Source: Physcomitrium patens
Lineage: Eukaryota > Streptophyta > Bryopsida > Funariales > Funariaceae
Direction: 5' to 3'
NCBI RefSeq assembly: GCF_000002425.4
Contig: NC_037274.1
Location: 208,937 to 272,936 of the forward strand
Length of the DNA stretch: 64,000 nt
Numbering within the stretch: the first letter of the stretch is position 1; each line of letters starts with the position of its first letter. Shown here piece after piece: positions 1 to 11,100 of this stretch. A program made the position numbers and the translations under genes. The notes below the pieces were generated by a model, which was not told the origin of the DNA, searched no databases, and was given only the letters and a program-made list of their open reading frames with translations.

Positions 1-2343
1 GATACGGAGAAAAGGGATGAGATTGCGACTGGGAGTGGCACCAGCAATTTTGCTCCGGCGGAGGGCTCGGATGGTAAAGAAGACGAGAGTGAAGGAGAGG
101 ATGTGATGGAGACCGATGATGAGGGTGAGGGTGAGGACAATGACGAAGGTGAAGTGGGGAGTCAGAGTGAGGAAGAGGCTTCAGTATCGCTAGATGGCGG
201 GTCTGACAGCGAGGCGGGTAGTGATGGTAAAGATGACGCTACAAAATCTTCTGCTTATAGTCGCGCCTTCAGTAAAATTCTGCAAAGCAAAGCAGCCAAG
301 GAGTCCGATACTGTGAGTGAAATGTCATAACGCAGCTTCCTAGCTTCCGGTTTTTGTCTCTGCTGAATACTGTCTGCATTTTTGGGATTAGTCTTGCTTG
401 ACCTACATTTGTTGTGCAGCATTGCACTGGTGCTTCCTTCTTTCAACACAAGTTATATTGTCGCCTTTGCTGAGTATTTTGTTTTTTGTCGCAGGGACCC
501 GTATTGGCAGCAAGGCAGACACTTGTTGCCAGGAAACTTAATGAGGAAGCGGAGGATACTAAGGAGAAGAAAGAAAGTAAAAAGGAAAAAAGAGAGGTAC
601 TTCTTTGGTGATTTCACTCATCTTTGTACGCATTGCTTGAATTCCATGTTGGAATCAATTCTGTTTGAGAACATTTTTCTCCACCTGAAGGTCAAGGTTA
701 ATTGTCAGCTATAACATCTTCCCAGCCAGAGTTGAGAAGTTTGGAGTTGCTTGCAATTGTTGATATCCGATTGTGTGCTCTCAGATTTTGCTCCTCTATC
801 ATGTCAATGAATCATAGCTGCTTGGTAGCTTTCTATCAAATCAGAGAACTGTATACCTTAGATAAAATAACTAGCTGCACAGAATCTTTTTCACTGCATT
901 TTTGTTGGTAGTGGTATCTGGGACATTACTATAATTCGGTCCATATTATTTTGTCTGACCACAAGTCTTACATGATTAACGTGGTTATGTCACGCGCTTA
1001 CAGCTTCGAGAGAAGGCACACCTGATTCCCCAGACATATGCGAATACTAAAGAAAAAGAACTCGTAAAGTTGGCGACAAGAGGAGGTGTTTATCTTACAG
1101 TATTTTCATTGATGGCTCATCAATTTTAAGTATAGTTAAATTGTTTATTAGGAGTGCACAATAAAACCATTTGTCTGTTGCTTTATGTTAATTATTTATT
1201 AGTTTTTATGAATGTCATTTTGGTTGGTCATTTACTCAACTACACTCTGTTTACATGTTCTGGCGTGGGTGTTTTTCTTGGAGAACAGTGGTGAAGCTTT
1301 TCAACGCGGTAATTACCTATATCATTTTCCCGATATGCAGTTAGTATATTGTATTGTTCGATAGTTTTTAGTGCATGCAATTCTTCTTTGGAGGTTTCCT
1401 TGTATCGAGCTTAGGATTCTGTCGGACATTATTAGAACTCCTAATATAGACGCTTCTGATGTTGTTGAGGGTGTTTTCTAATAAATATCTAAGTAGGTGT
1501 GATATCGGTTATTGTACTTTATTTTGTGCAGGTAAGTAAAGCCCAGAAGGTGCAAGCCAGTGGAGACGGTCGGGACGCTAAAGGTAGATTGAGTAGGTCG
1601 AACAGTTTTTTGTGTGGAATTCTTTAACATACAGAAGCACGATTCTATTTCAACTCCATCATCGGTTAGTATCTTGCAAGAAAAAGCTTAATTTTGACTG
1701 TCCGGATTGCAGTGGTTGCCAAGCAGAGCAAGTCGGTCTTTTTAGCTGAAGTTAGAGGCAACTCCAGTTCTGCCGGTGTCGGTAGTAAACGGGGTTTGCT
1801 CTCATCCTCAACACAGCCTTTCAAGTTTGGAGCAGTTGAAGCGCAGGTGTGTTCCGGATGTACAATCCTCTGTTGGAAGTTTTTCTTGAAAGTCTACTTT
1901 TGTAGTAAAGGAATTTTGGTTTTCCCGGTTTAAATTGTAACACCTAATCAGAGATTTTGGAATTTGGGGATTTCGCAGAATCAGCCAACATCTCGGTGGT
2001 CTGTTGTTAAAGATGATTTTATGCTTGGTAAACAGAAGCTGAAAGATTGGGACAAGGTGAGTCACTGCCATATGAGGTCTTTGGCGCAAATCCTATAGTG
2101 TAGTTTTGTGGTTTGAGGAAATGTTTACTACGAATATTAGGCCAGGCTGTTTAGCGGCAACTACAAGGTGCTTGGTAGTTCACAAACAATTCTCTGGTTT
2201 GATTGTGACGTTGGTTGTTCTTGACTTCAATGTAAGCATTTAACTGAGTTAGTGTACGCAGATTCATACCCACTTATTGCGTGAGTTTATTGTGCCAATT
2301 GTATTGTCAGGATGAGGAGATGGGCGATGCAACAGAAGTTTAA
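1..2343 (+). CDS. RRP15: RRP15-like ribosome biogenesis protein, 3' part of the gene (8 exons)
   Basis: This is a spliced gene whose 5' end lies left of the window. Exons, all with GT..AG introns and consistent phase: 1-312, 495-596, 1004-1085, 1289-1308, 1532-1583, 1713-1846, 1979-2056 and 2311-2343 (stop TAA 2341). The joined product starts with a very acidic, Ser/Glu/Asp-rich stretch. The RRP15 core follows: lysine-rich linker, IPQTYANTKEKELVKLATRG, then VVKLFNAVSKAQK (split over the 20-nt exon 1289-1308), and a C-terminal FMLGKQKLKDWDK. These match the family signature (conserved ATRGVVKLFNAV and DDFM..KLKDWDK). In yeast and plants RRP15 is a nucleolar factor for 60S subunit pre-rRNA processing. 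The codon content is GC-richer than the surrounding DNA. I see no disruption in the visible part. Splice sites are inferred by eye from conserved protein and GT/AG. Confidence 0.9.
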
Positions 2344-3300
2344 CTAGTGAACAACCGAATCGCTGGAGGCCGGAGATTGGACGTTGATGATAATGATTGA
2401 TCCGAATCAGAGGCTCCTATTTTGTCGAGAGCACCACATTACTCGAGTGTTGCTAGTTTTGATGATCAATGTATTTGTTCCAGCTAATGTTCATCGACTA
2501 GTCATTCTAGCTGCTGTTCTTTTGATGAGGAATCACTTCAAATGGCATTTGGCAGTGGCTGTGCAGATTCATAGCAACTCCAGATATGGTCAGTTTCCAT
2601 CTACTGGACTTTTTGAGAGACATTCGTATTATCTATTTTCATAGATTACATCTGCTGCTTGGTAGAGTAGATTTTTGCTCCATATAAGATTCCAGCCAAA
2701 AAATTAGTATCTTCATTTAACTGAGTCAATCGGGGATTATGTAAATGCTGATATGGCACCCCTTCCTGGGTTAATTCAGAAGATACCACCAATCAACTTC
2801 TTGAATCCTGGACCTAGCAAAAAGTATGTTCTAAAGGTGTTTACGGGAGTCACGTGTTATTGAATCAGAAGTTATGGATTTTATATTTCAGATCACATTT
2901 GATGGCCAGTTAAACTGGTTGTGTGGTAAAGCTGCAGAAGTATGTTGTAAAGGTACCTTAACTTCCAAATGCCAATTACAGCTGTTCCTCCAAAGCTTGA
3001 CAATGCGTTGAAGTAAGATTGGCTCGCAGTCGTAACACCTGATAAATTCAAATTGCCTCCGCAGATTCTTGGGTGTGAATGCAATCCATCTCTGGTACTG
3101 TGATTCTGTATTACAGGTAGACTTTGAAAGCTTCCGATTGGTAAGGTTAAACCGAATAGGAAGGTTGAAAACGTCTAGTGTGAATCAAATTGTGTAGATA
3201 CATCGAAGATATTCACCCAAAATTGAGATTAAACCTTTGAAGTTCAAAAAGTTTCCTATTTCCTTGTTGCCATGTACTGAAGATTGTTAATGACCATGTG
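2344..3300. other. 3' flank of RRP15 with unresolved gene-like fragment
   Basis: This begins as the RRP15 3' UTR. About 2753-2850 could encode a short proline-containing peptide (MAPLPGLIQKIPP...) that ends in a frameshift. About 2965-3012 holds another open stretch (PITAVPPKLDNALK) ending at TAA. GC content here is closer to genic than to the AT-rich DNA to the right, so this may be UTR or a decayed gene piece. I recognise no family. Confidence 0.3.
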
Positions 3301-3680
3301 TACTTAAAGGAGCTTACCAATCAAAGTCTTTTGAGATATAGCCTTGTGAATGGGTAAACCAAGTTATTTTTTAATAAAAGATTACTTTCCAACAAATTTA
3401 TTTGAATATGGTTGATGGAACTTTATATTTATAAATTACAAGTTTAAAGAATATGCAAGTTAAAGATAACATTGTTAGATAATATTTTTATCATCAGAGG
3501 AAATTCTTTGTAAAGATAATATCTTCTATTTATGCATAATGCTTGTACAACAAATCTTGTTGTAGAATGTATTATTTAACTATTTATCAAATTTGGTAAG
3601 TTACTTGGACTTAATAAAATTTTAACCAAAAAACCAAAATGTCTATGGTCTGAACATATTGCTAATTACACATTAATGTT

Positions 3681-3682
<2 letters not shown>

Positions 3683-3712
<30 letters not shown>
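3683..3712. repeat. (TA)n microsatellite
   Basis: About 15 TA dinucleotides run without interruption. Confidence 0.95.
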
Positions 3713-3717
<5 letters not shown>

Positions 3718-3849
3718 TTTGAATTGAATTGTTCTATTAAAAATAATTGGTTCTTCTATACTTTTATTAAAGATATTAAATATACATTTCCACATGACCT
3801 TTAGTTTCTTAAAATGTCACTTTGGGGTAATTTAATGTATACAATTTAG

Positions 3850-3850
<1 letters not shown>

Positions 3851-3882
<32 letters not shown>
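3851..3882. repeat. (ATT)n microsatellite
   Basis: About ten ATT trinucleotides in a row, inside AT-rich intergenic DNA. Confidence 0.95.
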
Positions 3883-4512
3883 TTGAAACTTCTATAATTC
3901 CATTATAAAGCCTTGATTCTCATAATTCATCAACAATCATTGAAAATTTTATTTTATCACTGAAAAAAGTTGTATAGCACTTTTCAATACATTTAATACA
4001 ACCTCCTATAATGATGTTAATACTTTGTTGTATATTGTTTTAAAATTAACTTCTAAATTATTTCAACTATTAAAAGAATATATGAATTGTTGATGTTGTA
4101 TTTAAAATAATATTGTGAACAATATTGTACGTCAAATCATATTAAGGTTTAGGATTTATTGAAATGTTCTAAAGCGAGGAGCCACTTGAATTTTATGTTC
4201 GTCTAACACCAGATACCAGTTAGGTGTCTATTCCGCGACGACCATGCTATCACTAAACATCCATATTTTCATTCATTCTCAATTATCCCATTCATCCATC
4301 CATACTAAATATTGAGCCATGTCGTGGGCTACAGAACGCGAGCGGCAGCGACAGCGGCACCAGTCATGCAAGACCCAACAATGATAGACAAATAAGATCA
4401 AAGTGTATTGAAACACTATAGATTCGCATTCTTCAACGAGACTTACACCTTTTGTAATCCATGGAAAAAACTTCATCTTCTCAAGTCTCTCCCCCCTCAC
4501 TGCACTTTGTAT

Positions 4513-4908
4513 TTAGCACCACCGAGGCAGCCATTGCGCTAGCGCAAGCGCAGGCCAAGGAGCTTGGTGGTGCAGGAGTAGGCTGAATCTCGAGGATTCT
4601 TTTATGCTTGCAGTAATGAAGAACGGGCCGGTGGGTGCATCATCGGAGTCACGATACATGGCAATGTCCATCAAGGTGACGCTAGGATGCAATTCTCTGC
4701 ACCTTGAGCTGCACACTGAGCTGTCGGCTTTGATGATGGTCTCATTGTTCCCAGTGCTCATGATGGTTCCTGATGTGGACTTTTTGACGTTGAGGTTGCG
4801 GTTAGTTCCATGAAGGGCGGGCAGAGTCTGTCCGGTCGTGAGCTTTGCCGCTCTAGGAGGATTCATGATGATGTAGCATAGATTTACCCTTATTTTGTTT
4901 TCTGCCAT
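4513..4908 (-). CDS. Doubtful hypothetical ORF, 131 codons
   Basis: An uninterrupted minus-strand ATG-to-stop frame in moderately GC-rich DNA. The predicted protein has no recognisable domain, signal peptide or repeat. A TATA-like ATAAATA lies on the same strand at about 4930-4940, but only some 25 bases upstream of the ATG, which leaves no room for a leader. A shorter plus-strand frame overlaps it (4604-4813). It may be chance, or a fragment of an unrecognised exon. No homology claim is made. Confidence 0.15.
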   Translation of the reverse strand: MAENKIRVNLCYIIMNPPRAAKLTTGQTLPALHGTNRNLNVKKSTSGTIMSTGNNETIIKADSSVCSSRCRELHPSVTLMDIAMYRDSDDAPTGPFFITASIKESSRFSLLLHHQAPWPALALAQWLPRWC

Positions 4909-5542
4909 AGGGACATAATGTGTTCATCCTATTTATAATTCAATTTCACGAGAAACAGCAACGTCCAATTTCAAGAATTCATCTAGTACATTAACAAAAA
5001 GCTCTGATTCGGAATACTGCGGCCGGACTGAGTACTAGTCGGTAAGGTTCTCCAAGGTGAGGTTGATGGCAGCAAGAAGGAGAAATAGGGCACTGATGCC
5101 ATTGACTGTATCGTTGTCTAGAGCGAAGACATGATTGGACATCACACAAACATCACCATCTGAGCGTTGGTATTTGCTGGATGCGCGTATTTTAGCTTTT
5201 CAAGGAGCAGCCCTAGCACATTCCAGAATCAACCAGTTGAACCCAAAGTGTCTTGAAACACGCTTGAATATCACCGTATCACTGTCACCAAAGGTAAACT
5301 TGTGCCGATGGGCTTGTGGACAGGCGAAACCGGCAGCTAGTTATGAATCAGGCTGATTTGCCTCTAAGGAATCAGCTTCTAAGTATTCTTTTGGGGTTCA
5401 TCCTCGTGTGCTGCTGTCAATACTATAAACGTCGATTTTGTTGTCTTGTGATACACAATCAACTTCTCCAGGTTGTTAATTCAAGAGAACTAAAGCAGAG
5501 CTGGTGACAATTTCTCTCTACAACAAATGGTGGCCTATAGCA
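4909..5542. other. Intergenic DNA up to copia LTR, no gene supported
   Basis: GC content is moderate. Short open frames exist (for example 5135-5356 plus), but none shows a family motif or a splice structure I could defend. The right end abuts the 3' LTR of the copia derivative. Confidence 0.4.
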
Positions 5543-5732
5543 TGTAAGATGCTAGATTCATATTGGACTGAGGGAACGAGGCCGTGGATAGGGCCGTAAA
5601 CTGATTCAAAAAGTAGTACAATAAGCAAGGATTAAATACTGCCTGGTAGAAGGTTCCGCCCCCATGAATGAGAACGAGATGATCGATTTAGTTGGATGTA
5701 ACCCCAAGAGGAGGAGGGCATGGTTGTTAACA
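5543..5732 (-). repeat. 3' LTR of the copia derivative
   Basis: A 190-bp direct repeat of 8420-8610. Both copies share the block TATTGGACT[GA]AGGGAAC and the block CTGGTAGAAGGTT. The minus-strand start is TGTTAACAAC. Confidence 0.85.
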
Positions 5733-5743
5733 CCCCCTCTTGT
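5733..5743 (-). promoter_or_regulatory. Polypurine tract of the copia derivative
   Basis: On the minus strand ACAAGAGGGGG lies directly before the LTR start TGTTAAC. This is the expected plus-strand primer site and fixes element orientation. Confidence 0.75.
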
Positions 5744-5813
5744 ACTCATCATTGATGTTGTGAGAGAGAACTATAGACATGGACGAGCTTTGGCAAGTGC
5801 GTGTGAGTAATTT

Positions 5814-6235
5814 TCATTTTAATTTTTGTTTGGAAGTAAGAGATGCTATAGGGTTGAATGGCCTGTGAATTGGATGCTGTGACTTTTGTTGATGATGGTA
5901 GTTGAGTGCCAATGATGACGACGAGTTGGATGCTGAAGCCAAGGGAATAACAGGTATGTTTGTGCTCTCTAGTGCGTTATTTGGGGTTACCGCCGCTGAG
6001 TCTGTGGCCGGCATTGGGTTAGGTTGTAGTGAGCTTTTGTTGCTTGGGCCTAATTTGAAATTAGTTAGTATCATGTTTTCCACAATTTGTAGGTGAGGTG
6101 GTAAAGATTTGTGTGTCGCAATAGAGTGGAATTCTGCTAGAGGTGCAAAATGTACATCTTTAGAAATGATGACGCCCTTGGTTTCCGGATTGTAGCAACG
6201 AAAGGCCTTCGTTTATCATCTGTACTCAGGTAAAA
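5814..6235 (-). pseudogene. copia integrase C-terminal end and linker
   Basis: The minus-strand frame reads KAFRCYNPETKGVIISKDVHF, typical of the copia sequence after the integrase core (the ..Y.CY.P.T..VI.SRDV.F motif). A 90-residue Ser/Pro/Asn-rich linker follows and ends at 5814. In complete copia elements the RT domain comes next; here the frame stops and the PPT follows within 75 bp. Upstream stops (near 6220) show decay. Confidence 0.7.
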
Positions 6236-6560
6236 ACACTAGTGTAAACGACTATCTAACTTGCCTTTTCCTGGTTTAGTGTCAACTACATAAATCGAGG
6301 ATTTAAAAATATATAATTGAGATACATTAGGTTTGATGCCTAAGAATAGTTTGTCAATTTTTTGGTACATTAGGTTTGATGCTTAAGAATAGTTTGTCAA
6401 TTTTTTGGTACATTAGGTTTGATGCCTAAGAATAGTTTGCCACAAAACAAGTTGATTATAATAGTGGCTGTGCAGATAGCTTCTACCCATATAATTTCAA
6501 GTAGTTCTCTGTCCAATAGAAGACATCGAGTGATATCTATATGAAAACAATTTCTTTCTT
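6236..6560 (-). pseudogene. copia integrase core remnant
   Basis: A minus-strand stretch resembles the copia integrase segment ..WAEAV.TA.YLINR: here WVEAICTATIIIN, at about 6440-6500. Frameshifts and a 43-bp tandem duplication break it, and the catalytic D,D,E residues cannot be found. Confidence rests on position between GAG-pre-integrase and linker. Confidence 0.5.
6323..6441. repeat. 43-bp tandem repeat, about 2.7 copies
   Basis: Units start at 6323, 6366 and 6409 with the shared block TACATTAGGTTTGATGC. Units one and two differ at a single visible position. The repeat lies inside the decayed copia integrase region. Confidence 0.9.
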
Positions 6561-6692
6561 TCTTTTTTATCTTTTATTTATTTATTTATTTTTATATTGA
6601 AGTGTATATGGTTGAGAAAAGCGACGGTTAATGTCGTGATTTGCACATTAATTGTCTATTTTTTTTGAAGTGTGTTCTCCATCTTAGGATGC

Positions 6693-6694
<2 letters not shown>

Positions 6695-6724
<30 letters not shown>
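6695..6724. repeat. (TA)n microsatellite
   Basis: About 15 TA units within the copia derivative. Confidence 0.95.
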
Positions 6725-6727
<3 letters not shown>

Positions 6728-6732
6728 GTTTC

Positions 6733-7020
6733 CTACTTCTTTTTAGAATATCTTGAATTTATTGATAGCTTCATTTTTCTCAATATAAAGTAAACAAAGA
6801 TTTTTTGGAAAAGTCTTTTGACTATGCCAAACTCTATCATTTTTCTTAATTCTTCATAATAAAAGTGCCCTAATTGTTTATGTAAAAACATTGTTTTTGA
6901 CATATGGAATTTTGTATAGGTTAACACCTCATTGGAATTGATCATGGTGTCTCTCTTGAGTTGGTAAAAGCCATTCACATAATCTCTTTCAGCTATGGCT
7001 ATTAGCCAACAAAAAAACAA
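6733..7020 (-). pseudogene. copia GAG-pre-integrase domain remnant
   Basis: The minus-strand frame contains NGFYQLKRDTMINSNEV followed by FLHKQLGHFYYEELRKMIEFG. This is the copia GAG-pre-integrase pattern (L.H..LGH.....L..M...G.V). The zinc-binding C-x2-C that should follow is lost and the frame ends in lysine-rich nonsense sequence near the TA repeat. Confidence 0.7.
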
Positions 7021-7932
7021 GTTCTTTTTGAATACTTGACAAGTAAATAATATTATTCATTTTTTATATTTTACTTGTCAAGAAAATTGCAACATTGCCT
7101 ACACTTATAATGTTGTGATCATATTTTCTAATAGACGTGCTTTTTGTTTTGCTGCTATATTTTATGGAAGAAAAGACATTAGAACTACCCGAGATATGAT
7201 GACATGCTTCCAAATCTAGGTACCAAGAGATAAGAGAGCAAATATTGTGAGGTTTATTTTAGCATATTAGACTTCAATGACATGCAATGCTAAGTGGTCT
7301 TCTTTAGTTGAGTATTCTTTTAATTGTCATCTAAAGTTATATTGTTCATTGAAATAATATTCTTCAATGTTGTTGATTTGAATATTGTGGTTTTTGCCCT
7401 TATTGTCATGAAATTTCAACTCTAGTTTCTTCAATTTTTTAATGAGGGTTTTGATGTCTCTTTCAATGTTGGCTTAATTTGACTGATTTGATCCTTTGTG
7501 CATAGGTCTTTATTGATTATAATCACTTCTAAATCCTCCATTAGGTCCTAGATATCTTTTGTTGTGATTCTTGAAATTCTTTTGATATGAGCTTCTATTA
7601 GAGTAGTTGTTCTCATATCCACATCCTCCAAAGTGAGAAGTTTTGTGATTGGATACTCTCAAGTGATGATTGCCTAGGTATTTGCTAGATCCTTGTGAGT
7701 TTTAGTATATTGGACATCCTCATTGATTCATCATACAACCACAATTATATGGTTAGTGCGTATGTTTGCAGGTCAAAAGTACATTTTCTTATTTATCATC
7801 TCCTTTTTATATTTTTCTTATTAATTCCACAATCATGGTGTATAGCTTAAACTCCTTGTATTTTGATAATTTTTCATCTAGATTCATTTACTTTAAGATA
7901 TCATATTCTTTTAGTAAATTATTTAAGATGTA
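7021..7932 (-). pseudogene. Decayed copia gag/protease region
   Basis: This joins the GAG-pre-integrase and Gag fragments. A possible knuckle remnant (NCGCMMNQ, then a stop, then GCPIY) is readable on the minus strand near 7690-7750. Otherwise it is stops and frameshifts, and no protease D-S/T-G motif was found. Confidence 0.4.
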
Positions 7933-8343
7933 CTAGAGCATGATTGCTTTAGATAAAAGAACATTCACTTCATGCAAACAATTTGATGTTCCTATTATTT
8001 CCATAAGATATTCATTTATACTCATTGAACTAGTATTTTTAGTTTTAAAAAACTTTTCCATGAGATGTACTTTGAAGAAGTTATTATTAACTTCATACAT
8101 TGATTTAAAGTATTGCCAACACTTACAAGGTTGTCTCTCTTGTTTTGTCTTGCTATTGCCTTTAGAATCAATCTCACCAATCTTTTCACTTTCTTGTTTT
8201 GTTTTTCTATTGTCTTTAAAGTTAGACTCAACCATCCTTTCTCTCTCTTGTTTTGTCTTGCTATTGCCTTTGAAATGAGACTCAACCAACCTTTCTTTCT
8301 CTTGTTTTGTTTTGCTATTGCCTTTGAAATCAGACTTAGCCAT
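7933..8343 (-). pseudogene. copia Gag-like N-terminus with four 18-residue repeats
   Basis: The 136-codon frame starts about 65 bp downstream of the PBS, as a Gag start should. The first 70 residues are four copies of an 18-residue lysine-rich unit (FKGNSKTKQE+ER+VES-like). After that comes a typical copia Gag (UBN2/DUF4219-type) segment: YFKSMYEVNNNFFKVHLMEKFF, then SINEYLMEI and LHEVNVLLS. The repeats replace the usual N-terminal Gag start. The frame stops at 7933, in the middle of the domain. The expansion is unusual and could be slippage in a dead copy. Confidence 0.65.
8139..8343. repeat. 54-bp tandem repeat, four copies
   Basis: The block CTTGTTTTGT recurs at 8139, 8193, 8247 and 8301, exactly 54 bp apart. 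Because 54 is a multiple of three the reading frame of the Gag-like ORF is kept. Confidence 0.92.
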
Positions 8344-8407
8344 GATGCATCTAGAAACTTATGTTTCTCATAATCTAATTGATGAAACTATTTGTCCAAG
8401 GGGACCT

Positions 8408-8419
8408 GCTTTGATACCA
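8408..8419 (-). promoter_or_regulatory. Primer binding site, initiator tRNA-Met 3' end
   Basis: On the minus strand TGGTATCAAAGC directly follows the 5' LTR. It matches the common plant copia PBS TGGTATCAGAGC with one mismatch. Confidence 0.85.
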
Positions 8420-8610
8420 TGTAGGGCACTACAGACATATTGGACTAAGGGAACAAGGCCGTGAACAGGATCTTAAACTGATTCAAAAAGTAATACAACA
8501 AGGAGGGGTTTAAATACTTTCTGGTAGAAGGTTACGCCTCCACGGATGAGAACAGGACGAATGATTTAGATGGATGTAGCCCTAAGAGGAGGAAGGCACA
8601 GTTGCTAACA
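8420..8610 (-). repeat. 5' LTR of the copia derivative
   Basis: A 191-bp copy matching 5543-5732. On the minus strand it begins TGTTAGCAAC and ends CCTACA, next to the PBS. Confidence 0.85.
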
Positions 8611-9120
8611 CAACATGATAGAAATTGAAACAGCACTGGTCACGCCTTTCAAGCTTCCGTTTGCAGCACAAATGTTCTCCATCGATTGTAAACTAGTTGG
8701 CATAGAAATTTGAATGCAAGGGTGCAATTTCCGAGTGTGCAGTCAACCGCATCCAACATGACTCAGTCTGTTTGGATGAAAATAAAAAAACACATGCTTC
8801 AAATATGTTCCATTCTCCTATTACCCGACAATCAGCAATAAGCAAAAGATTGCTGCATGGATTCTGCCACTCTGATTGTGAAGTCTAACAAAGATCCAGA
8901 GTAGGCGAGGCACTGCGGAAGCAGCAAAGTACCCGATATTAGCAGAATGAGCATCCGAAAGGGTGAACTCTTCCAAATTATCGTTGTTGACTGGAGGCAA
9001 GGAGTTGGAGAAAATAAATTGAATATTGAATATTGCTACCCAAAACAGCTGTACCACGCAATGCAGCACGATTTCGGCGTTTGATGGTGGGATGAAGTCA
9101 AGGACTCATCAAATGCACAC
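8611..9120 (-). other. 3' flank and probable 3' UTR of the HCF164 gene
   Basis: The sequence lies downstream of the HCF164 stop on the minus strand. It has no independent coding signal; short open frames here are in the wrong frame and lack motifs. Confidence 0.5.
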
Positions 9121-11057
9121 TCAGTTTTCACTATGACTTCTGGGTCCAACAAGTTGGGGAGCCTGCCTACTGTCAGCTGATGAAAAGCTACCGACAACAC
9201 TAGAATGAGGAACAGCTGTCTCGCCCTTCGCCAAAGCCATGACATTTTCACGAAGAAATTTTGGTGGCAGACGGCCAACAATATTTCCTTCCTCGTTTCC
9301 TTTCGCATCAAGAAAAGCAAAGTGAGGGATTCCCTCCACTCCAAATTCATCCAACTCTGGTTCCCATTTGGGGTTATCCACGTTCAGCATCACAAAGTTA
9401 ATCCGGTCTCTGCAAGAAAGGTCCGGCTTTTCGTTCAGACCAGAGGAAAAACTTGCCAGAGCAAATGTCAATGTTCACAGAAGATGTAACCACAATCGAA
9501 GCCAGAATCATATGCAGTGAGGTAGGCTGCGCGTGAATTTGATATGGTTAGCCTAATTCTATCAACTGACGCAGAACTTGAGGTTAATGTGAAAGTAGCA
9601 CCCAACTGACCACGGTAACGTATCTAAAGCATCGACATGATCTAGGCATTAGTCAGGCGGCCAATATTTGTTATGCCAGTTGCTGCAGTTCTGGAATAAA
9701 TAAATGCAGTCACTCAGTCACTCATGAGTACCAGAATTTGAGTAGCTTAGGGATTCGATTAATCACCCCAACACGAAGAGCTGAAGTGTGCATGTGTGTG
9801 AGTTTTTGTCTGAAATTTGAGTTGGAACTGGCTAGATACTGTAAGATTAGACGAGGAACTGTGAAGGATTCAAAAAATGGAAGTAAGATTGCCATACCTG
9901 TACTCCTCCTCTACTTGATAGACATCCTTGGCCATTTCGCGGCATACTTCACACCAATCAGCGTAAAATTCAACTACTGTCGGTCGACCATTTGCCAGCG
10001 CCTGTCCAAAACCAAAACATCCGGGCATGAGATAGCAGATCAATCTCCAGAGACGTAGACATTTTAAAAAATTGATTAATCGAATCAATCGCCCAATGTC
10101 AGAACCGTGTTCAGAATATACGCCGTAATAAAATACTTAGGTTATCAACTGACGCTATGCTATACAGCAAGTCTGGGGCATGCCATTTGACATCTTCATT
10201 TTCCACAATGTAACGAAGACTATATTCCCGTAACTTCTTTAGGAAAGGCACTTGCACCTAAATTTATGATATTAGAGATAACATCGTCATACCCACTGAC
10301 ATGATTTTCAGTAAAAAAGACATGACCGCTTCCTAGAATGCTGGAGGATAAGTCTGTTTCTATCTATTTTTCAAAGTCACAATCCACGATAGATATGACC
10401 AAGATTGTGTGATGTTAGTACCGATGGGCACATTAGGTCACTCGCTGTAAGGTGCGTAGTGAATTTCCCACAACTTCTGAGTATTCACAACAAAGCCCAG
10501 TTTGAAGTACAGAAACATTATGGACTTTCCACTTGCTACTCCTACTAACTAGCAGCCCTTAGAAGGTACACAAAGATGGCCCCGCGCATTGGCAAGGAAA
10601 GAAGGTAAAACGATTGAAGCTAGCATACTCTTTGTATGGCATTCTGCTCGGCCAGATTCAACCACGAGAAACCATGACGAGTGAAGTACCTCTTCATAAG
10701 GAACAGCATTAGCGGAAAGCTGGCTTAAACCAGGTCGAGCGACTCCTTCTAGTCTCCCAGAAACGAAGAGGCCAACTGCAAAAACTACTGATCCTAGAGC
10801 AATTAGACGATTCATTTGCTTTGACGGTCCGATTTGTTGAAAAACTTCTACTGGAGTTGCATTCTCCTTTGCGGTTTCCGAAGCAACTTGCGTCACTTCT
10901 TCTGTTTCTTTCTGGCACCAAAGGAAAGGCCAGCAGAATCAGCATATTTCACGTGCACATCACAGACATGATCAAAGAGCTACGGCATGGATTTCTAGCA
11001 CGAAAACCCATAACAGTCATACAAAGCAGTAAATATCTAACAAAAACAACAAAGCTC

Positions 11058-11100
<43 letters not shown>

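Larger units (their letters stand above)
3301..4250. other. AT-rich intergenic DNA, no gene seen
   Basis: The sequence is strongly AT-rich with stops in all frames. It contains two simple repeats listed separately and nothing else recognisable. Confidence 0.6.
5543..8610 (-). mobile_element. Ty1/copia deletion derivative (3.07 kb) lacking reverse transcriptase
   Basis: Read on the minus strand: 5' LTR (8420-8610), PBS for the 3' end of initiator tRNA-Met, a Gag-like start with tandem repeats (7933-8343), a decayed knuckle region near 7700-7750, a GAG-pre-integrase domain (6733-7020), the integrase C-terminal part (about 6200-6540), the linker (5814-6083), a purine-rich PPT and the 3' LTR (5543-5732). 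LTRs are 190-191 bp and start TGTTA, end ..CTACA/..TTACA. The whole RT-RNase H region is missing: linker coding runs almost straight into the PPT. Flanking pentamers are TAGCA (left) and CAACA (right), so no clean target duplication remains. It is an old, non-autonomous copy. Confidence 0.82.

Noticed and set aside
3683-3712. TA-rich runs across the window as origins or matrix attachment sites
   Set aside because: They are simple microsatellites; no associated motif supports a function.
7940-8373. Leucine/phenylalanine-rich plus-strand ORFs that look like membrane proteins
   Set aside because: They are the complement of the lysine-rich tandem repeat of the copia Gag-like ORF.
11059-11098. 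Poly(A) tract as the tail of a processed retrogene or LINE/SINE
   Set aside because: It lies inside an intron of a minus-strand gene with no duplicated flanks and no element body upstream of it.
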